A stretch of DNA of 64,000 nucleotides from Actinopolymorpha rutila. Its GTDB lineage: Bacteria > Actinomycetota > Actinomycetes > Propionibacteriales > Actinopolymorphaceae. Under the pieces are notes generated by a model. The model was not told the origin of the DNA. It made no database searches and was given only the letters and a program-made list of their open reading frames with translations. Below are positions 27,047 to 38,627 of the stretch, one piece after another. The position numbers were made by a program, and so were the translations under genes. Location of the stretch: assembly GCF_013407855.1 (NCBI RefSeq), contig NZ_JACBZH010000001.1:6200001-6264000 (forward strand). Direction: 5' to 3'. The number at the start of each line of letters is the position of its first letter. The stretch's first letter is position 1.

Positions 27047-27082
27047 TCGTCCCGCTTCGGGCGGGTCGGCCGGGCGCTGCGG

Positions 27083-27535
27083 TCAGCCGAGCCGTGAGCG
27101 TACGGCGGCGGCGACGCGGCCGCCCTCGGCCCGGCCCTTCACCTGCGGCTGGACGACCTTCATCACCTTGCCCATGTCCTTCATGCCGCTCGCGCCCACC
27201 TCGTCGACGGCGCTGCCGACGATCGCCGACAGCTCCTCGTCGGACAGCTGGGCGGGGAGGTACTCCGCGATGATCTCGCCCTCGGCGCGCTCCTTGCCGG
27301 CGAGTTCCCCGCGACCGGCCTGGTCGTAGGCGTCGGCGGCCTCCCGGCGCTTCTTCGCCTCCCGGTCCAGCACCTCGAGCACCTCGGCGTCGCTCAGCTC
27401 CCGCGCGGAGGTGCCGGCCACCTCGGCGTTCGTCACCTCGGTCAGGGTCATCCGCAGCGTGGAGGCGCGCAACGCATCCCGCGCCTTCATCGCCGCGGTC
27501 AGGTCAGTGCGCAGACGGTCCTTGAGGTCGCTCAT
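27083..27535 (-). CDS. GatB/YqeY domain protein
   Basis: A 150-aa helical protein of the YqeY family: MSDLKDRLRTDLTAAMKARD, LREAKKRREAADAYDQAGR-type centre, and C-terminal GMKDMGKVMKVVQPQVKGRAEG. The C-terminal fold is shared with the tRNA-binding domain of GatB amidotransferase subunits. The role of stand-alone YqeY is not firmly known. Length matches. ATG 27535 gives the conserved start. It is read divergently from the metallophosphoesterase gene. Confidence 0.92.
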   Translation of the reverse strand: MSDLKDRLRTDLTAAMKARDALRASTLRMTLTEVTNAEVAGTSARELSDAEVLEVLDREAKKRREAADAYDQAGRGELAGKERAEGEIIAEYLPAQLSDEELSAIVGSAVDEVGASGMKDMGKVMKVVQPQVKGRAEGGRVAAAVRSRLG

Positions 27536-27630
27536 GCGCCGATCCTACGGTCGGGGCGCGCCGGTGCGGCGGCTCCGAGCCGGGGCCGCGCCGGTTCGCC
27601 GAGCGCAGCTTGGTGTGGGACGCTGGCCGG

Positions 27631-28533
27631 GTGCATCCGCTGCTCAAGTACTCCCTGGGAACAGCCGCCGGTGCCGTCGCCGCCGGTGCCGCCTGCGTGA
27701 CCTACGCCGCGGCGTACGAAGCGCACGCCTTCCGCCTGCGCCGCTTCGACGTCCCGGTGCTGGCGCCAGGCAGCCGACCGCTGCGCATCCTGCACCTGTC
27801 CGACCTTCACCTCATGCCGGACCAGCAGGACAAGGTGGAGTGGGTGCGCGGCCTCGCCGCTCTGGAGCCCGACCTGGTGGTCAACACCGGTGACAACATC
27901 TCCGACCCGGAGTCGATCCCGGTGGCACTGCACGCCTACGAGCGGTTGCTGGAGCTGCCCGGCGTCTTCGTCTTCGGGTCGAACGACTACTACGCACCGT
28001 CACCGGTGAACCCTTTCCGTTACCTCCGGCGCAGGGAGCGCTCGCGGCCGATCGTCGCCCCCAAGCTGCCGATCGAGGGACTGCGGAAAGGCTTCACCGA
28101 GGCGGGCTGGCTCGACCTCAACAACGCCAAGGGCGAGCTGAAGGCGGACGGCCGCCGGTGGGCGTTCGCGGGCGTGGACGATCCGCACATCCGCGTCGAC
28201 CGGTACGACGAGGTCGCGGGGCCGGCCGACGAGTCCGCCGAGCTCACCATCGGGGTCACCCACGCGCCGTACCGCCGGGTGCTGGACGCGATGACCGCCG
28301 ACGGCTACCGCCTCCTGCTGGCCGGGCACACTCACGGCGGCCAGCTGTGCGTACCGCTGTACGGCGCGCTGGTCACCAACTGCGACCTGGACTCCAAGCG
28401 GGCCAAGGGCCTGTCCCGCTGGGGCCCGTCGTGGCTGCACGTGTCCGCGGGCCTGGGCACCTCGCCGTACGCCCGGATCCGGTTCGCCTGCTATCCCGAG
28501 GCCAGCCTGCTGACCCTGCGACCCGCCAGGTGA
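27631..28533 (+). CDS. Metallophosphoesterase (Rv3683-like)
   Basis: A 300-aa calcineurin-like phosphoesterase with one N-terminal hydrophobic helix (LGTAAGAVAAGAACVTYAAAYE), so probably membrane-anchored. The metal-binding motifs are complete: DLHL (LHLSDLHLMPDQ), VVNTGDNISD, FGSNDYY (in place of GNHD), VTHAP and AGHTHGGQ. Substrate unknown; related actinobacterial and YaeI-type enzymes act on lipid-linked or nucleotide phosphates. GTG 27631 is chosen because the hydrophobic helix starts there. It follows the class A PBP in mycobacteria too. Confidence 0.88.
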   Translation: MHPLLKYSLGTAAGAVAAGAACVTYAAAYEAHAFRLRRFDVPVLAPGSRPLRILHLSDLHLMPDQQDKVEWVRGLAALEPDLVVNTGDNISDPESIPVALHAYERLLELPGVFVFGSNDYYAPSPVNPFRYLRRRERSRPIVAPKLPIEGLRKGFTEAGWLDLNNAKGELKADGRRWAFAGVDDPHIRVDRYDEVAGPADESAELTIGVTHAPYRRVLDAMTADGYRLLLAGHTHGGQLCVPLYGALVTNCDLDSKRAKGLSRWGPSWLHVSAGLGTSPYARIRFACYPEASLLTLRPAR

Positions 28534-28543
28534 GGGTGCCTGA

Positions 28544-29107
28544 GTGAGGTTGCTCAGGGTTCCGGCCAGGCTGACCACACCACGGCTGATCCTGCGCACG
28601 TGGCGCGCGGAGGACCGGCCGGCGTTCTCGGCTCTCAACGCGGACCCGATGGTGATGGAGCACATCATGGGTACGCCGATGAGCCAGGCCGAGAGCGACC
28701 AACTGGCCGAGCGCATCGAGGAACATTGGCAGAAGCGGGGCTACGGGCTGTACGCGGTGGAGCTGCGGTCGACGGGCGAGCTGGCCGGGTTCATCGGCCT
28801 GCACCAGCACCTCGCCGTCCCCCAGGAGGTCGAGATCGGCTGGCGGCTGGCCCAATCCACCTGGGGCCGCGGCCTGGCCACCGAGGGCGCGCTGGCCGTT
28901 CGTGATCTCGCGTACGGCCAGCTCCGGCTCAGGTCGCTGATCGCGATCACGGTCGCGGCGAACGTCCGGTCGGTGCGGGTGATGGAGAAGCTCGGGATGA
29001 CGTACTGGCGCCAGGTGCGGTTCCAGGAGTGGCTGCTGACGGTCTACCGGGGCATCCCGGACGCCGTGACCGATACCCAGTCGCAGGCTCGCGAAGGGGC
29101 CCGATAG
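28544..29107 (+). CDS. GNAT N-acetyltransferase (RimJ/RimL type)
   Basis: A 187-aa GNAT-fold protein. It has TPRLILRTWRAEDRPAFSALNADPMVMEHI at the start and WRLAQSTWGRGLATEGA as the acetyl-CoA pyrophosphate loop (WGRGLA fits Q/RxxGxG/A). NVRSVRVMEKLGM forms the last strand. It probably acetylates an N-terminal or side-chain amine of a protein or small molecule. The GTG at 28544 is 10 bp after the metallophosphoesterase stop, so it is likely co-transcribed. Confidence 0.85.
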   Translation: MRLLRVPARLTTPRLILRTWRAEDRPAFSALNADPMVMEHIMGTPMSQAESDQLAERIEEHWQKRGYGLYAVELRSTGELAGFIGLHQHLAVPQEVEIGWRLAQSTWGRGLATEGALAVRDLAYGQLRLRSLIAITVAANVRSVRVMEKLGMTYWRQVRFQEWLLTVYRGIPDAVTDTQSQAREGAR

Positions 29108-29123
29108 ACTCGCCTGGCGTTCT

Positions 29124-29197
<74 letters not shown>

Positions 29198-29202
29198 CGC
29201 AG

Positions 29203-29242
29203 GTCGCAGGGGGTGTCACCACCAGGTGGCACCCCCTGCGAC
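29203..29242 (+). terminator. Stem-loop after tRNA-Pro
   Basis: A perfect 13-bp inverted repeat (29203-29215 with 29230-29242) with an inner CCACC/GGTGG pairing, beginning 5 nt after the tRNA. No T-tract. Probably ends tRNA transcription. Nothing suggests an integrated element at this tRNA. Confidence 0.6.
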
Positions 29243-29415
29243 ATCTCCTGAGTGACCAACTGAGTGACTACGGATCGCCCACGCCGGCTTGGACCGTACG
29301 ACTCGATCACTACGCAGTCATCGGTCAGCGTGGCTTCCGCGATCCGGGGAATCCAAGTCCGCCTACAGCGGCTCTGCGGACGCAGAACGTCCGGGATGAG
29401 TTCTAGGGTGCCGCC

Positions 29416-29997
29416 ATGACTGAGACCGAGCAGACAGCCGAGCAGAGCATCGACCCGCCCTGGGAGCCACCCCTCGCCGGTACCGAGACCGAGCACCTTC
29501 TCGGTGCCCTCAACCGGCTGCGTACGACGTTCCGCTGGAAGGCGGGTCACCTCGACGCGACCGGGCTGCAGACACGCATCGGAGCCTCCTCGCTGACCCT
29601 CGGCGGCCTGCTCAAACACCTCGCGCTGGTCGAGGACTACACCTTCACCGGCAAGCTGCGCGGTGGGTCGCCGGGCGAGCCGTGGGAGACGGTCTACCGG
29701 GACGACGTACCCGACTGGGTGTTCGTCTCCGCCGCCGACGACTCCCCCGCGGATCTCTACGCCCTGTGGGACGGCGCAGTCGAACGCTCCAACGCGCGGC
29801 TGGACGCCGCCCTGGCCGACGGCGGGCTCGACCAGCTCGTGCACGTCTCCGCACCCGACGGGCGTCATGCCAGCCTGCGCCGGCTGGTGTGCGACCTGAT
29901 CGAGGAGTACGGCCGGCACACCGGGCAGGCCGATCTGCTCCGCGAGGCCGTGGACGGCGTGGTCGGCGAGGACCCGCCGCCGGGCTGGCACGCCTGA
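29416..29997 (+). CDS. DinB/DUF664 family protein
   Basis: A 193-aa helical-bundle protein. It has NRLRTTFRWKAGHLDATGLQTRIGASSLTLGGLLKHLALVEDYTF and, at the end, LRRLVCDLIEEYGRHTGQADLLREA. This is the DUF664/DinB pattern, with metal-ligand histidines in KHLALVE and EEYGRHTGQAD. Several DinB proteins are thiol (mycothiol or bacillithiol) transferases; whether this one is cannot be told. ATG 29416 gives the family start. Transcribed alone, 218 bp after the tRNA-Pro gene. Confidence 0.85.
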   Translation: MTETEQTAEQSIDPPWEPPLAGTETEHLLGALNRLRTTFRWKAGHLDATGLQTRIGASSLTLGGLLKHLALVEDYTFTGKLRGGSPGEPWETVYRDDVPDWVFVSAADDSPADLYALWDGAVERSNARLDAALADGGLDQLVHVSAPDGRHASLRRLVCDLIEEYGRHTGQADLLREAVDGVVGEDPPPGWHA

Positions 29998-30043
29998 ACC
30001 AGCGCGTACGCAGGGCGGACGGGTCCCGACCGGTCGATGAGGA

Positions 30044-30873
30044 TCAGGCGCCCGGATGCACGCCTTCCCCGGGCTTTGCCGCCCTGATCAGGTAGCGGTG
30101 GTTGTGCACCACGAGCGGCCCCTCGGCGCGGAGGCGGCGGTCGAGCTCCCGAAGCTTCGCGTCGTACCGGCCTACGTCGAAGTCGGGGATCACCCAGGAC
30201 ACCACGGTGAGGTGGTAGACCACCGCCGCGATGTCGTGGAAGGCGTAGGGCGCGAACTCCTCCTGCGCGGTGAGGATCGAGAACCCCTGTTTCTCCAACG
30301 CAGCAAGGGTTCCGGCGAAGACGTCGGAGTCCGCATCCCGGGCGGGCGGGGCCCCGAGCGCGGCGTTGAGTTCGAGGTCGTTGCGCGTTCCACACTGCTG
30401 GGTAAGGAAGATCCCACCCGGAGACAGAGCGCGCCACACCTCGTCGCCGTCGACAGCCCCGTGCCGGTTGAGGACCAGGGCGAACTCACCGTCGGCGACC
30501 GGCAGCTGGACCCCCTCCTGTGCCAGGCGCACGTCGACGTCCAGGGGCCCGAGGCGCTTACGGGGTGCACGTTCGGCTCCCAGGCCTCGGTCGCGACGGT
30601 GTGCGACGGGAGCGGGGCCAGCGACGCCAGCATCTCCCCGCCGCCGGTGTCGAGGTCGAGCAGGGCGGCCGAGCGCGAGACCGCGTCGCGGGCAAGGTCC
30701 GGGTACGACCAGGAAAGCTCGCCGCCGCTGCTCCGGTCCCGCACGTAGGAGAAGTCCCAACCGTTCATCGACTCGGCGGCGGCCAGGGCGTCGGCGACGA
30801 GGTCTTCGTAGGTGCCGGTCGGGTGAGCTGGAGTGGCGGGTTCGGCCGCAGAGGCGGCACGACTGGAATCCAT
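30044..30873 (-). pseudogene. SAM-dependent methyltransferase, interrupted by a frameshift
   Basis: Two minus-strand frames make up one methyltransferase. The 5' part (from ATG 30873) reads TYEDLVADALAAAESMNGWDFSY, then the SAM loop region ALLDLDTGGGEMLASL and TVATEAWEPNV. The frame is then lost, and the 3' part resumes in another frame as RLGPLDVDVRLAQEG and continues through LPVADGEFALVLNRHGAV and ALSPGGIFLTQQC to the stop. The switch is at a run of four C on the coding strand (plus-strand GGGG, 30562-30565). A fifth C would restore one continuous frame. So either a recent 1-base deletion or a sequencing error in a homopolymer. Apart from the break the protein is complete. Confidence 0.8.
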
Positions 30874-30986
30874 GGCTGAAGGTCCTGTTCGAGACGAAGG
30901 TACGAGGACAACGCAGAAACGCGCCGACGGGCAGGTCACCGTCGGCGCGGCGCCGGGATTCCTGGGTCCTGGGCAGTAGTTAGCGT

Positions 30987-32011
30987 GTGGACATGACGCT
31001 GCCGGACGCCGAACTCGTGGCGGCTCTGCCGAAGGCCGACCTGCACGTCCACCAGGAAGCCGGCCCACGGCTTGACCGCGTGCTCGCCCGGCGGGAGGGA
31101 CCCCCGAGCTACGACTGGGCGGCCTGGCGCCGTCGGCTGCTGGCGGAACTCCCGCCCGGTCCGCTCCGGCTGGGTTCGCTGGGCAGCGAGTGCCCCGTAC
31201 CGGCGGAACTCGACGACGACGAGATGTTCGTCGCGCGCACCGTCGACATCCTGACCGAGCACGCCCGCGCAGGAGGGTGCTACGTCGAGGTGCGCTGCGG
31301 CGGAGACTCGGTGCTGCGGGACGGGTTCATGGAACTGTTCCGCACCGCAGAACGCCAGGTCCGGGCCGAACACCCTCACCTGCGCGCCGAGGCACTCGCG
31401 GTCTTCGCCGACCTCACCGCGTCACCGGACTACCTTGCCCGCAAGGCCGACGCCTGTATCCGAGCGAGGGCAGAGGGCCTGGCCGGCGTGGACTTCATCT
31501 CGCGCCGTACGGCACCGACACCGACTGGACGATCGCCTGTCGGCTGGCGGACAGGCTCGCCGAAGCGGGCCTCGGCATCACCGTGCACGCAGGAGAGGTG
31601 AGCACCGCCGACCTCGCCGCCGCCGTACGGACACCGGGGCTGACCCGGATCGGGCACGGTGTGCACGCGGCGTACGACCCGTCGCTGATCCAGTTGCTGC
31701 TCGATCGCGGTGTGACGTTGGAGGTGGCGTTGTCCTGCAACGAGCTGTTCGGTGTCCTTCCCACCGCGGAGAAGCATCCGCTGCCGACCCTGCTGGCCGC
31801 CGGGGTACCGGTCACGTTGGCCACCGACGACCCGGTCCAGGTCGGCACGACCATCGACGCGGAGTACGCAGCCGCCACGCAACTCGGGCTTGACACCGGT
31901 CAGCTTCTGCGGATCACCCGGAACGCGGTCCAGGCCGCCTTCACCACTGAGGAACGGCGCACGGAACTCCTCCGCCACGTCGACCGGGCCGCGCGGACGT
32001 CAGTCGGCTGA
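30987..32011 (+). pseudogene. Adenosine deaminase family protein, interrupted by a frameshift
   Basis: The first frame starts at GTG 30987 (or ATG 30993) with the metal-binding HxH in PKADLHVHQEAG. It reads correctly to GLAGVDFIS (about 31499) and then runs into an unrelated tail ending at 31601. The next frame takes over at once with APYGTDTDWTIACRLAD, the zinc-ligand loop ITVHAGE, RIGHGVHA and the metal-binding ATDDP, and ends at 32011. One missing base near 31499-31503 explains it. All catalytic parts exist across the two frames. Apparent role: deamination of adenosine or a related purine. The last 12 bp overlap the convergent GNAT gene. Confidence 0.82.
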
Positions 32012-32602
32012 ACGGTTCCTCCACTCCGGTGCCAGGATGCTCATCACCACGTCGGAGACCCACTCGCCGTCGAGACAGAGGACGTCGCGCCGCGCTCCCT
32101 CCTGCACGAAGCCGACCTTCTCGTAGGCACGACGAGCACGCGGGTTGAAGTCGTACACGTTCAAGGAGATCCGGTGCAGGCCGAGCTGCTCGAAACCGTG
32201 GGCCACCATCAGCCGCATCGCCTCCGTACCCAGACCGCGGCCCTGACCGGCGGACACCAGCGCGATGCGGATGTTGCAGCTGCGGTTCGGCTCGTCCCAC
32301 TCGTTCAGGACCACCTCGCCCACACATGCGTCGTCGCGCCGATCGACGACGGCCAGGTCCAACCGGTCCGGCTGCGCGTTCCGGCTGCTGTACCAGGCCA
32401 GCATCCGCGCCTCGGCCGTCTCGTCCCACGGCGTTACCTCGCCGGTTGCGTGCACGCTGCCGGTCAGCCGGCCGATCTCCGCGTCGCGAAGCATGGAACG
32501 CAGGACGGGGGTGTCCTCCGCGAGGAAGGGCCGCAGCGTCACCAGCTTCCCGATCAGAGTGGGCTTGGCGGAGAAGATGCTCGCGGGCGCTTCGTCGGTC
32601 AC
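32000..32602 (-). CDS. GNAT N-acetyltransferase
   Basis: A 200-aa acetyltransferase with the acetyl-CoA loop VSAGQGRGLGTEAMRL, HRISLNVYDFNPRARRAYEKVGF as the typical last strand and helix, and a RimJ/AAC(6')-like start KLVTLRPFLAEDTPVL. The substrate (protein N-terminus or small amine) is unknown. GTG 32602 is preferred because the frame upstream to 32776 is unconserved. It overlaps the end of the adenosine deaminase reading frame tail-to-tail. Confidence 0.82.
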   Translation of the reverse strand: MTDEAPASIFSAKPTLIGKLVTLRPFLAEDTPVLRSMLRDAEIGRLTGSVHATGEVTPWDETAEARMLAWYSSRNAQPDRLDLAVVDRRDDACVGEVVLNEWDEPNRSCNIRIALVSAGQGRGLGTEAMRLMVAHGFEQLGLHRISLNVYDFNPRARRAYEKVGFVQEGARRDVLCLDGEWVSDVVMSILAPEWRNRSAD

Positions 32603-32915
32603 CGAGCAATTGTCGCTACAGCCGCCCCGGGGGAGAAACGTTTCGTGCGATGAGTGGACCGACGCCACCTTCACCGGCTCGAAGCGCCGGTTCGCCGATG
32701 CCCGAGTAGCGATCAACCTCTGATCCCAACGGGACAACACTGAACAGCCGCCACCGCATCCGCGACGGTAGATCAACTAGTCTGGCGACCAGAACCGGCG
32801 CATATCCGGCCAGATGGGGACAGCCGGGCGTGTTCCGGGCTCAGAACCTGAACACTTCCTGACGACGTACCACGTTGTAATGCTCTTTGCAGTCGAAGAA
32901 AGCGGAGACGACAGG
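32603..32915. other. 313-bp divergent intergenic region
   Basis: Between the GNAT gene and the solute-binding protein gene, which point away from each other. Apart from the palindrome at 32635-32644, it is less GC-rich than its surroundings near 32740-32900, as expected for promoters. I see no open frame, RNA gene or repeat in it. Confidence 0.6.
32635..32644. promoter_or_regulatory. GAAACGTTTC palindrome
   Basis: A perfect 10-bp palindrome with a central CG step, the typical core of LacI-family operators. It is 33 bp upstream of the GNAT start and 272 bp upstream of the solute-binding protein start. No LacI gene is in this window. Confidence 0.4.
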
Positions 32916-35024
32916 ATGCTGGACAGGCGCACATTCCTCTACGGCACAGGCCTCACCGCCGGCGCCGTGATGCTCGGCGCGTGCTCCTCGGGTGAGGGTG
33001 AGCAGACCGCACAGCCCAAGGCGGGCAAGTCTGCAGCAAGCTCGGGGAAGGGGTCGGAGCGCAAGCCGCTCTCGCCGCCCAAGAAGCTCACCGAGGCGCC
33101 GATGCTGGCCGACCAGGTGAAGGCCGGCAAGCTTCCCGAGCTGGCAAAGCGAGTTCCTTCCAGCCCGTACGTCGTACCACACAAGTGGCTGGAGCCGGCG
33201 AAGTACGGTGGCAACCTCAACATCCTGGTGCCGGAGACGAACGACCTGCAGATCCTGGAGTACATGTACGGCCACTCCTTGCTGCGGTTCCTCAACGACG
33301 CACTGGACATCGGCCCCGGTCTGGTGGAGAACTTCGAGTCGAACGAGGACGCCTCGGAGTGGACACTGCACTTCCGCAAGGGACTGCACTGGTCGGACGG
33401 GCAGCCATGGACCACCGCGGACATCATGTTCTGGTGGGAGGACATGGTCCTCAACACCGAACACACCGAGGTCCCACCGGACGAGGCGAAGTCGGGCAAG
33501 GGAACGGTCATGAAGATGACCGCGCCGGACGAGAACACCCTGGTGCTCACCTACGACGCGGCCGCGCCGCTCACGCCGATGCGACTCGCTGGATACGTCA
33601 ACCGTGGTAACGGTTCCACCTGGATGGAGCCCAAGCACTACCTGAAGCAGTACCACCCGCGCTACAACAAGTCCGTCGCGAAGAACTGGGCCAGTGCCGA
33701 CGGCGAGTTCGAGAAGAAGCGCAACCAGGTACAGACTCCCGGCTGCCCCGTCATGACCGGCTGGGTGCTGAAGTCCTACAAGGAAGGCCGCCAGGCCGTC
33801 TGGGAACGCAACCCCTACTACTGGGTGGTGGACCGGGAGGGCCGACAGCTTCCCAACGTCGACCAGATCACCTTCCGTGCCAACAAGGACGTCGAGGTCG
33901 GCAAGCTGCAGATCCAGCAGGGCAAGGTCGACTACGTGCACGGGCCGTTCACCGGGCTGACGCTCGGGGACGTGTCGGGGTTCAAGCAGACCCAGAAGCG
34001 CAGCGGGATGGACACCTTCTTCTGGGACAGCGGAACCGGCACCGGTTCGATGTTCTTCTTCAACTACGACTACGAGGACCCGAAGATGCGGGCCCTCGTC
34101 CGCAAGCCGAAGTTCCGGCAGGCGCTGTCGTACGCATACAAGCGCGAGGACGCCCGCAAGCAGATCTACTTCAACACCGGCGAACTCTCCACCGGGACGA
34201 TGAGCCCGAAGGCCAAGGAGTACCAGTCCGGCGCCGAAGGTCAGAAGATCTACAAGCAGTGGCGCGACTCCTACGTGAAGTACGACCCTGCCAAGGCGAA
34301 AGCGCTGCTTGACGAGCTCGGCGTCAAGGACACCAACGGCGACGGCAAGCGGGAGATGCCCGACGGCAGCCCGCTGGCGATCCGGCTGGACTTTCCGGCC
34401 GACACCGGCGACGAGCACCAGCAGAAGAACAACCTGCTCAAGCGGGACTGGGAAGCCGTCGGCCTGACGGTCAAGCTCAACCCGGTCGCGCCGGAAGGCT
34501 ACGGCGACCAGTGGGCCAACGGCCGCCTGGCGTCCCAGTGCGCGTGGGAGGTCAGCAGCGGACCGGACCACCTCGCCCAGGTCGCCTGGATGGTGCCGGT
34601 CGAGTCGAGCCGGTGGGCTCCGCTGGAAGGGCAGATGTACAACCTGCGCGGAACGCCGGCGGAGAAGGAACAGCTTGACGTCGACCCGTTCAAGCGCACG
34701 CCGCCGCGGATGGCGCCGGAGAAGGGCGGCCCGATCGAGCGGCTGTGGAAGCTGTACGACCAGGCCAAGCTGGAGCCGGACGAGATCAAGCGGCGCCAGA
34801 TCGCCTTCCAGATGGTGAAGATCCACATCGACGAGGGCCCGTTCTTCATGGGCACGATCGCCAACACCCCGGCGGTCATGCTGACCCACAAGGATCTGCG
34901 CAACGTGCCCCGCAAGGAGAACCTCGCCCAGGGCGGCTTCGTCAACCCGTGGCAGCACCCGACGCCCGCGGTGTACGACCCCGAGACGTACTTCTGGCAG
35001 AACCCCGACAAGCACACCACCTGA
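32916..35024 (+). CDS. ABC transporter substrate-binding lipoprotein (family 5, peptide/oligosaccharide type)
   Basis: A 702-aa exported lipoprotein. The start MLDRRTFLYGTG resembles a Tat-type signal and is followed by the lipobox LGAC. The mature protein has the SBP family 5 pattern: YMYGHSLLRF, LHFRKGLHWSDGQPWTTADI (the typical HW-DG-P-TA-D segment), RNPYYW, and KFRQALSYAYKREDARKQIYF. Such proteins bind oligopeptides, opines or plant oligosaccharides and deliver them to an ABC permease. No permease or ATPase genes lie next to it, so it is an orphan here. ATG 32916 follows GGAGACGACAGG. Confidence 0.9.
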   Translation: MLDRRTFLYGTGLTAGAVMLGACSSGEGEQTAQPKAGKSAASSGKGSERKPLSPPKKLTEAPMLADQVKAGKLPELAKRVPSSPYVVPHKWLEPAKYGGNLNILVPETNDLQILEYMYGHSLLRFLNDALDIGPGLVENFESNEDASEWTLHFRKGLHWSDGQPWTTADIMFWWEDMVLNTEHTEVPPDEAKSGKGTVMKMTAPDENTLVLTYDAAAPLTPMRLAGYVNRGNGSTWMEPKHYLKQYHPRYNKSVAKNWASADGEFEKKRNQVQTPGCPVMTGWVLKSYKEGRQAVWERNPYYWVVDREGRQLPNVDQITFRANKDVEVGKLQIQQGKVDYVHGPFTGLTLGDVSGFKQTQKRSGMDTFFWDSGTGTGSMFFFNYDYEDPKMRALVRKPKFRQALSYAYKREDARKQIYFNTGELSTGTMSPKAKEYQSGAEGQKIYKQWRDSYVKYDPAKAKALLDELGVKDTNGDGKREMPDGSPLAIRLDFPADTGDEHQQKNNLLKRDWEAVGLTVKLNPVAPEGYGDQWANGRLASQCAWEVSSGPDHLAQVAWMVPVESSRWAPLEGQMYNLRGTPAEKEQLDVDPFKRTPPRMAPEKGGPIERLWKLYDQAKLEPDEIKRRQIAFQMVKIHIDEGPFFMGTIANTPAVMLTHKDLRNVPRKENLAQGGFVNPWQHPTPAVYDPETYFWQNPDKHTT

Positions 35025-35041
35025 GGTAACCCACACCGGCC

Positions 35042-35073
35042 GCGGCCGGGCCTCCCACCGGGGGCCCGGCCGC
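35042..35073 (+). terminator. GC-rich stem-loop after the solute-binding protein gene
   Basis: A perfect 11-bp stem (35042-35052 with 35063-35073) and a 10-nt loop starting 17 bp after the stop codon. No T-tract. Confidence 0.6.
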
Positions 35074-35196
35074 GTCGCACGTCGCCCGCGCCGAGGACGA
35101 CGCCGAGGACCAGACCGAGGACCACGTGGCCTTCGGCCTTCCAAGTCGGGCGTTCTGGCGTGTCCGCACAGGGCCCAACCGCCGCAGACTGCTGCC

Positions 35197-35616
35197 ATGA
35201 ACTCCTTCGTCAGGCAGATCCTGCGGCTGTGGGACGAACCGATCGTCGACTGGGCGGCGGCCGAGACCGCCTTCCACGCGGTGTACGCCGACCCGGTGGT
35301 GGTCAACGACGTCAAGCTGGCGGTGCCGGACCTGGTGAGCCGGGCGCTGGCGCTGCAGGAGACCTACGAGGGACGTACGACCGACATCATCGAGTCGTTC
35401 GAGTCGGATGGCCGGATCGCGCTGGCGGTCCGGATGCGCGGACGCCACGTGGGCGCCCTGGCCACCCCGCTCGGCCCCGTCGCGCCCACCGGGCGGATGG
35501 TGGAGATCCGGGTGGTCGACCTGCTCACCGTGTCCGGCGGCCGGGTCACCGCGATCACCACGTTGTCCGACGAGCTCAGCCTGCTCCGTCAGCTCGACGC
35601 CGTGGCGCTCATCTGA
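35197..35616 (+). CDS. SnoaL/NTF2-like polyketide-cyclase-fold protein
   Basis: A 139-aa protein that looks like the SnoaL/NTF2-like alpha+beta barrel: LWDEPIVDWAAAETAFHAVYADPVVVND at the start and GRMVEIRVVDLLTVSGGRVTAITTLSD at the end, the latter typical of SnoaL-like proteins. I cannot name a substrate; many of these are small-molecule isomerases or have no known activity. ATG 35197 is the only good start. It converges with glyS with only 1 bp between the stop codons. Confidence 0.7.
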   Translation: MNSFVRQILRLWDEPIVDWAAAETAFHAVYADPVVVNDVKLAVPDLVSRALALQETYEGRTTDIIESFESDGRIALAVRMRGRHVGALATPLGPVAPTGRMVEIRVVDLLTVSGGRVTAITTLSDELSLLRQLDAVALI

Positions 35617-35617
35617 C

Positions 35618-38599
<2,982 letters not shown>

Positions 38600-38627
38600 C
38601 GTCACCACAGTTGCCACGCGGACCACC

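Noticed and set aside
29198-29415. Possible integration site at the 3' end of tRNA-Pro
   Set aside because: No direct repeat of the tRNA end, no integrase and no foreign-looking genes nearby.
32841-35315. 824-codon minus-strand frame opposite the solute-binding protein
   Set aside because: Same reason: antisense shadow, no start signal, no domain.
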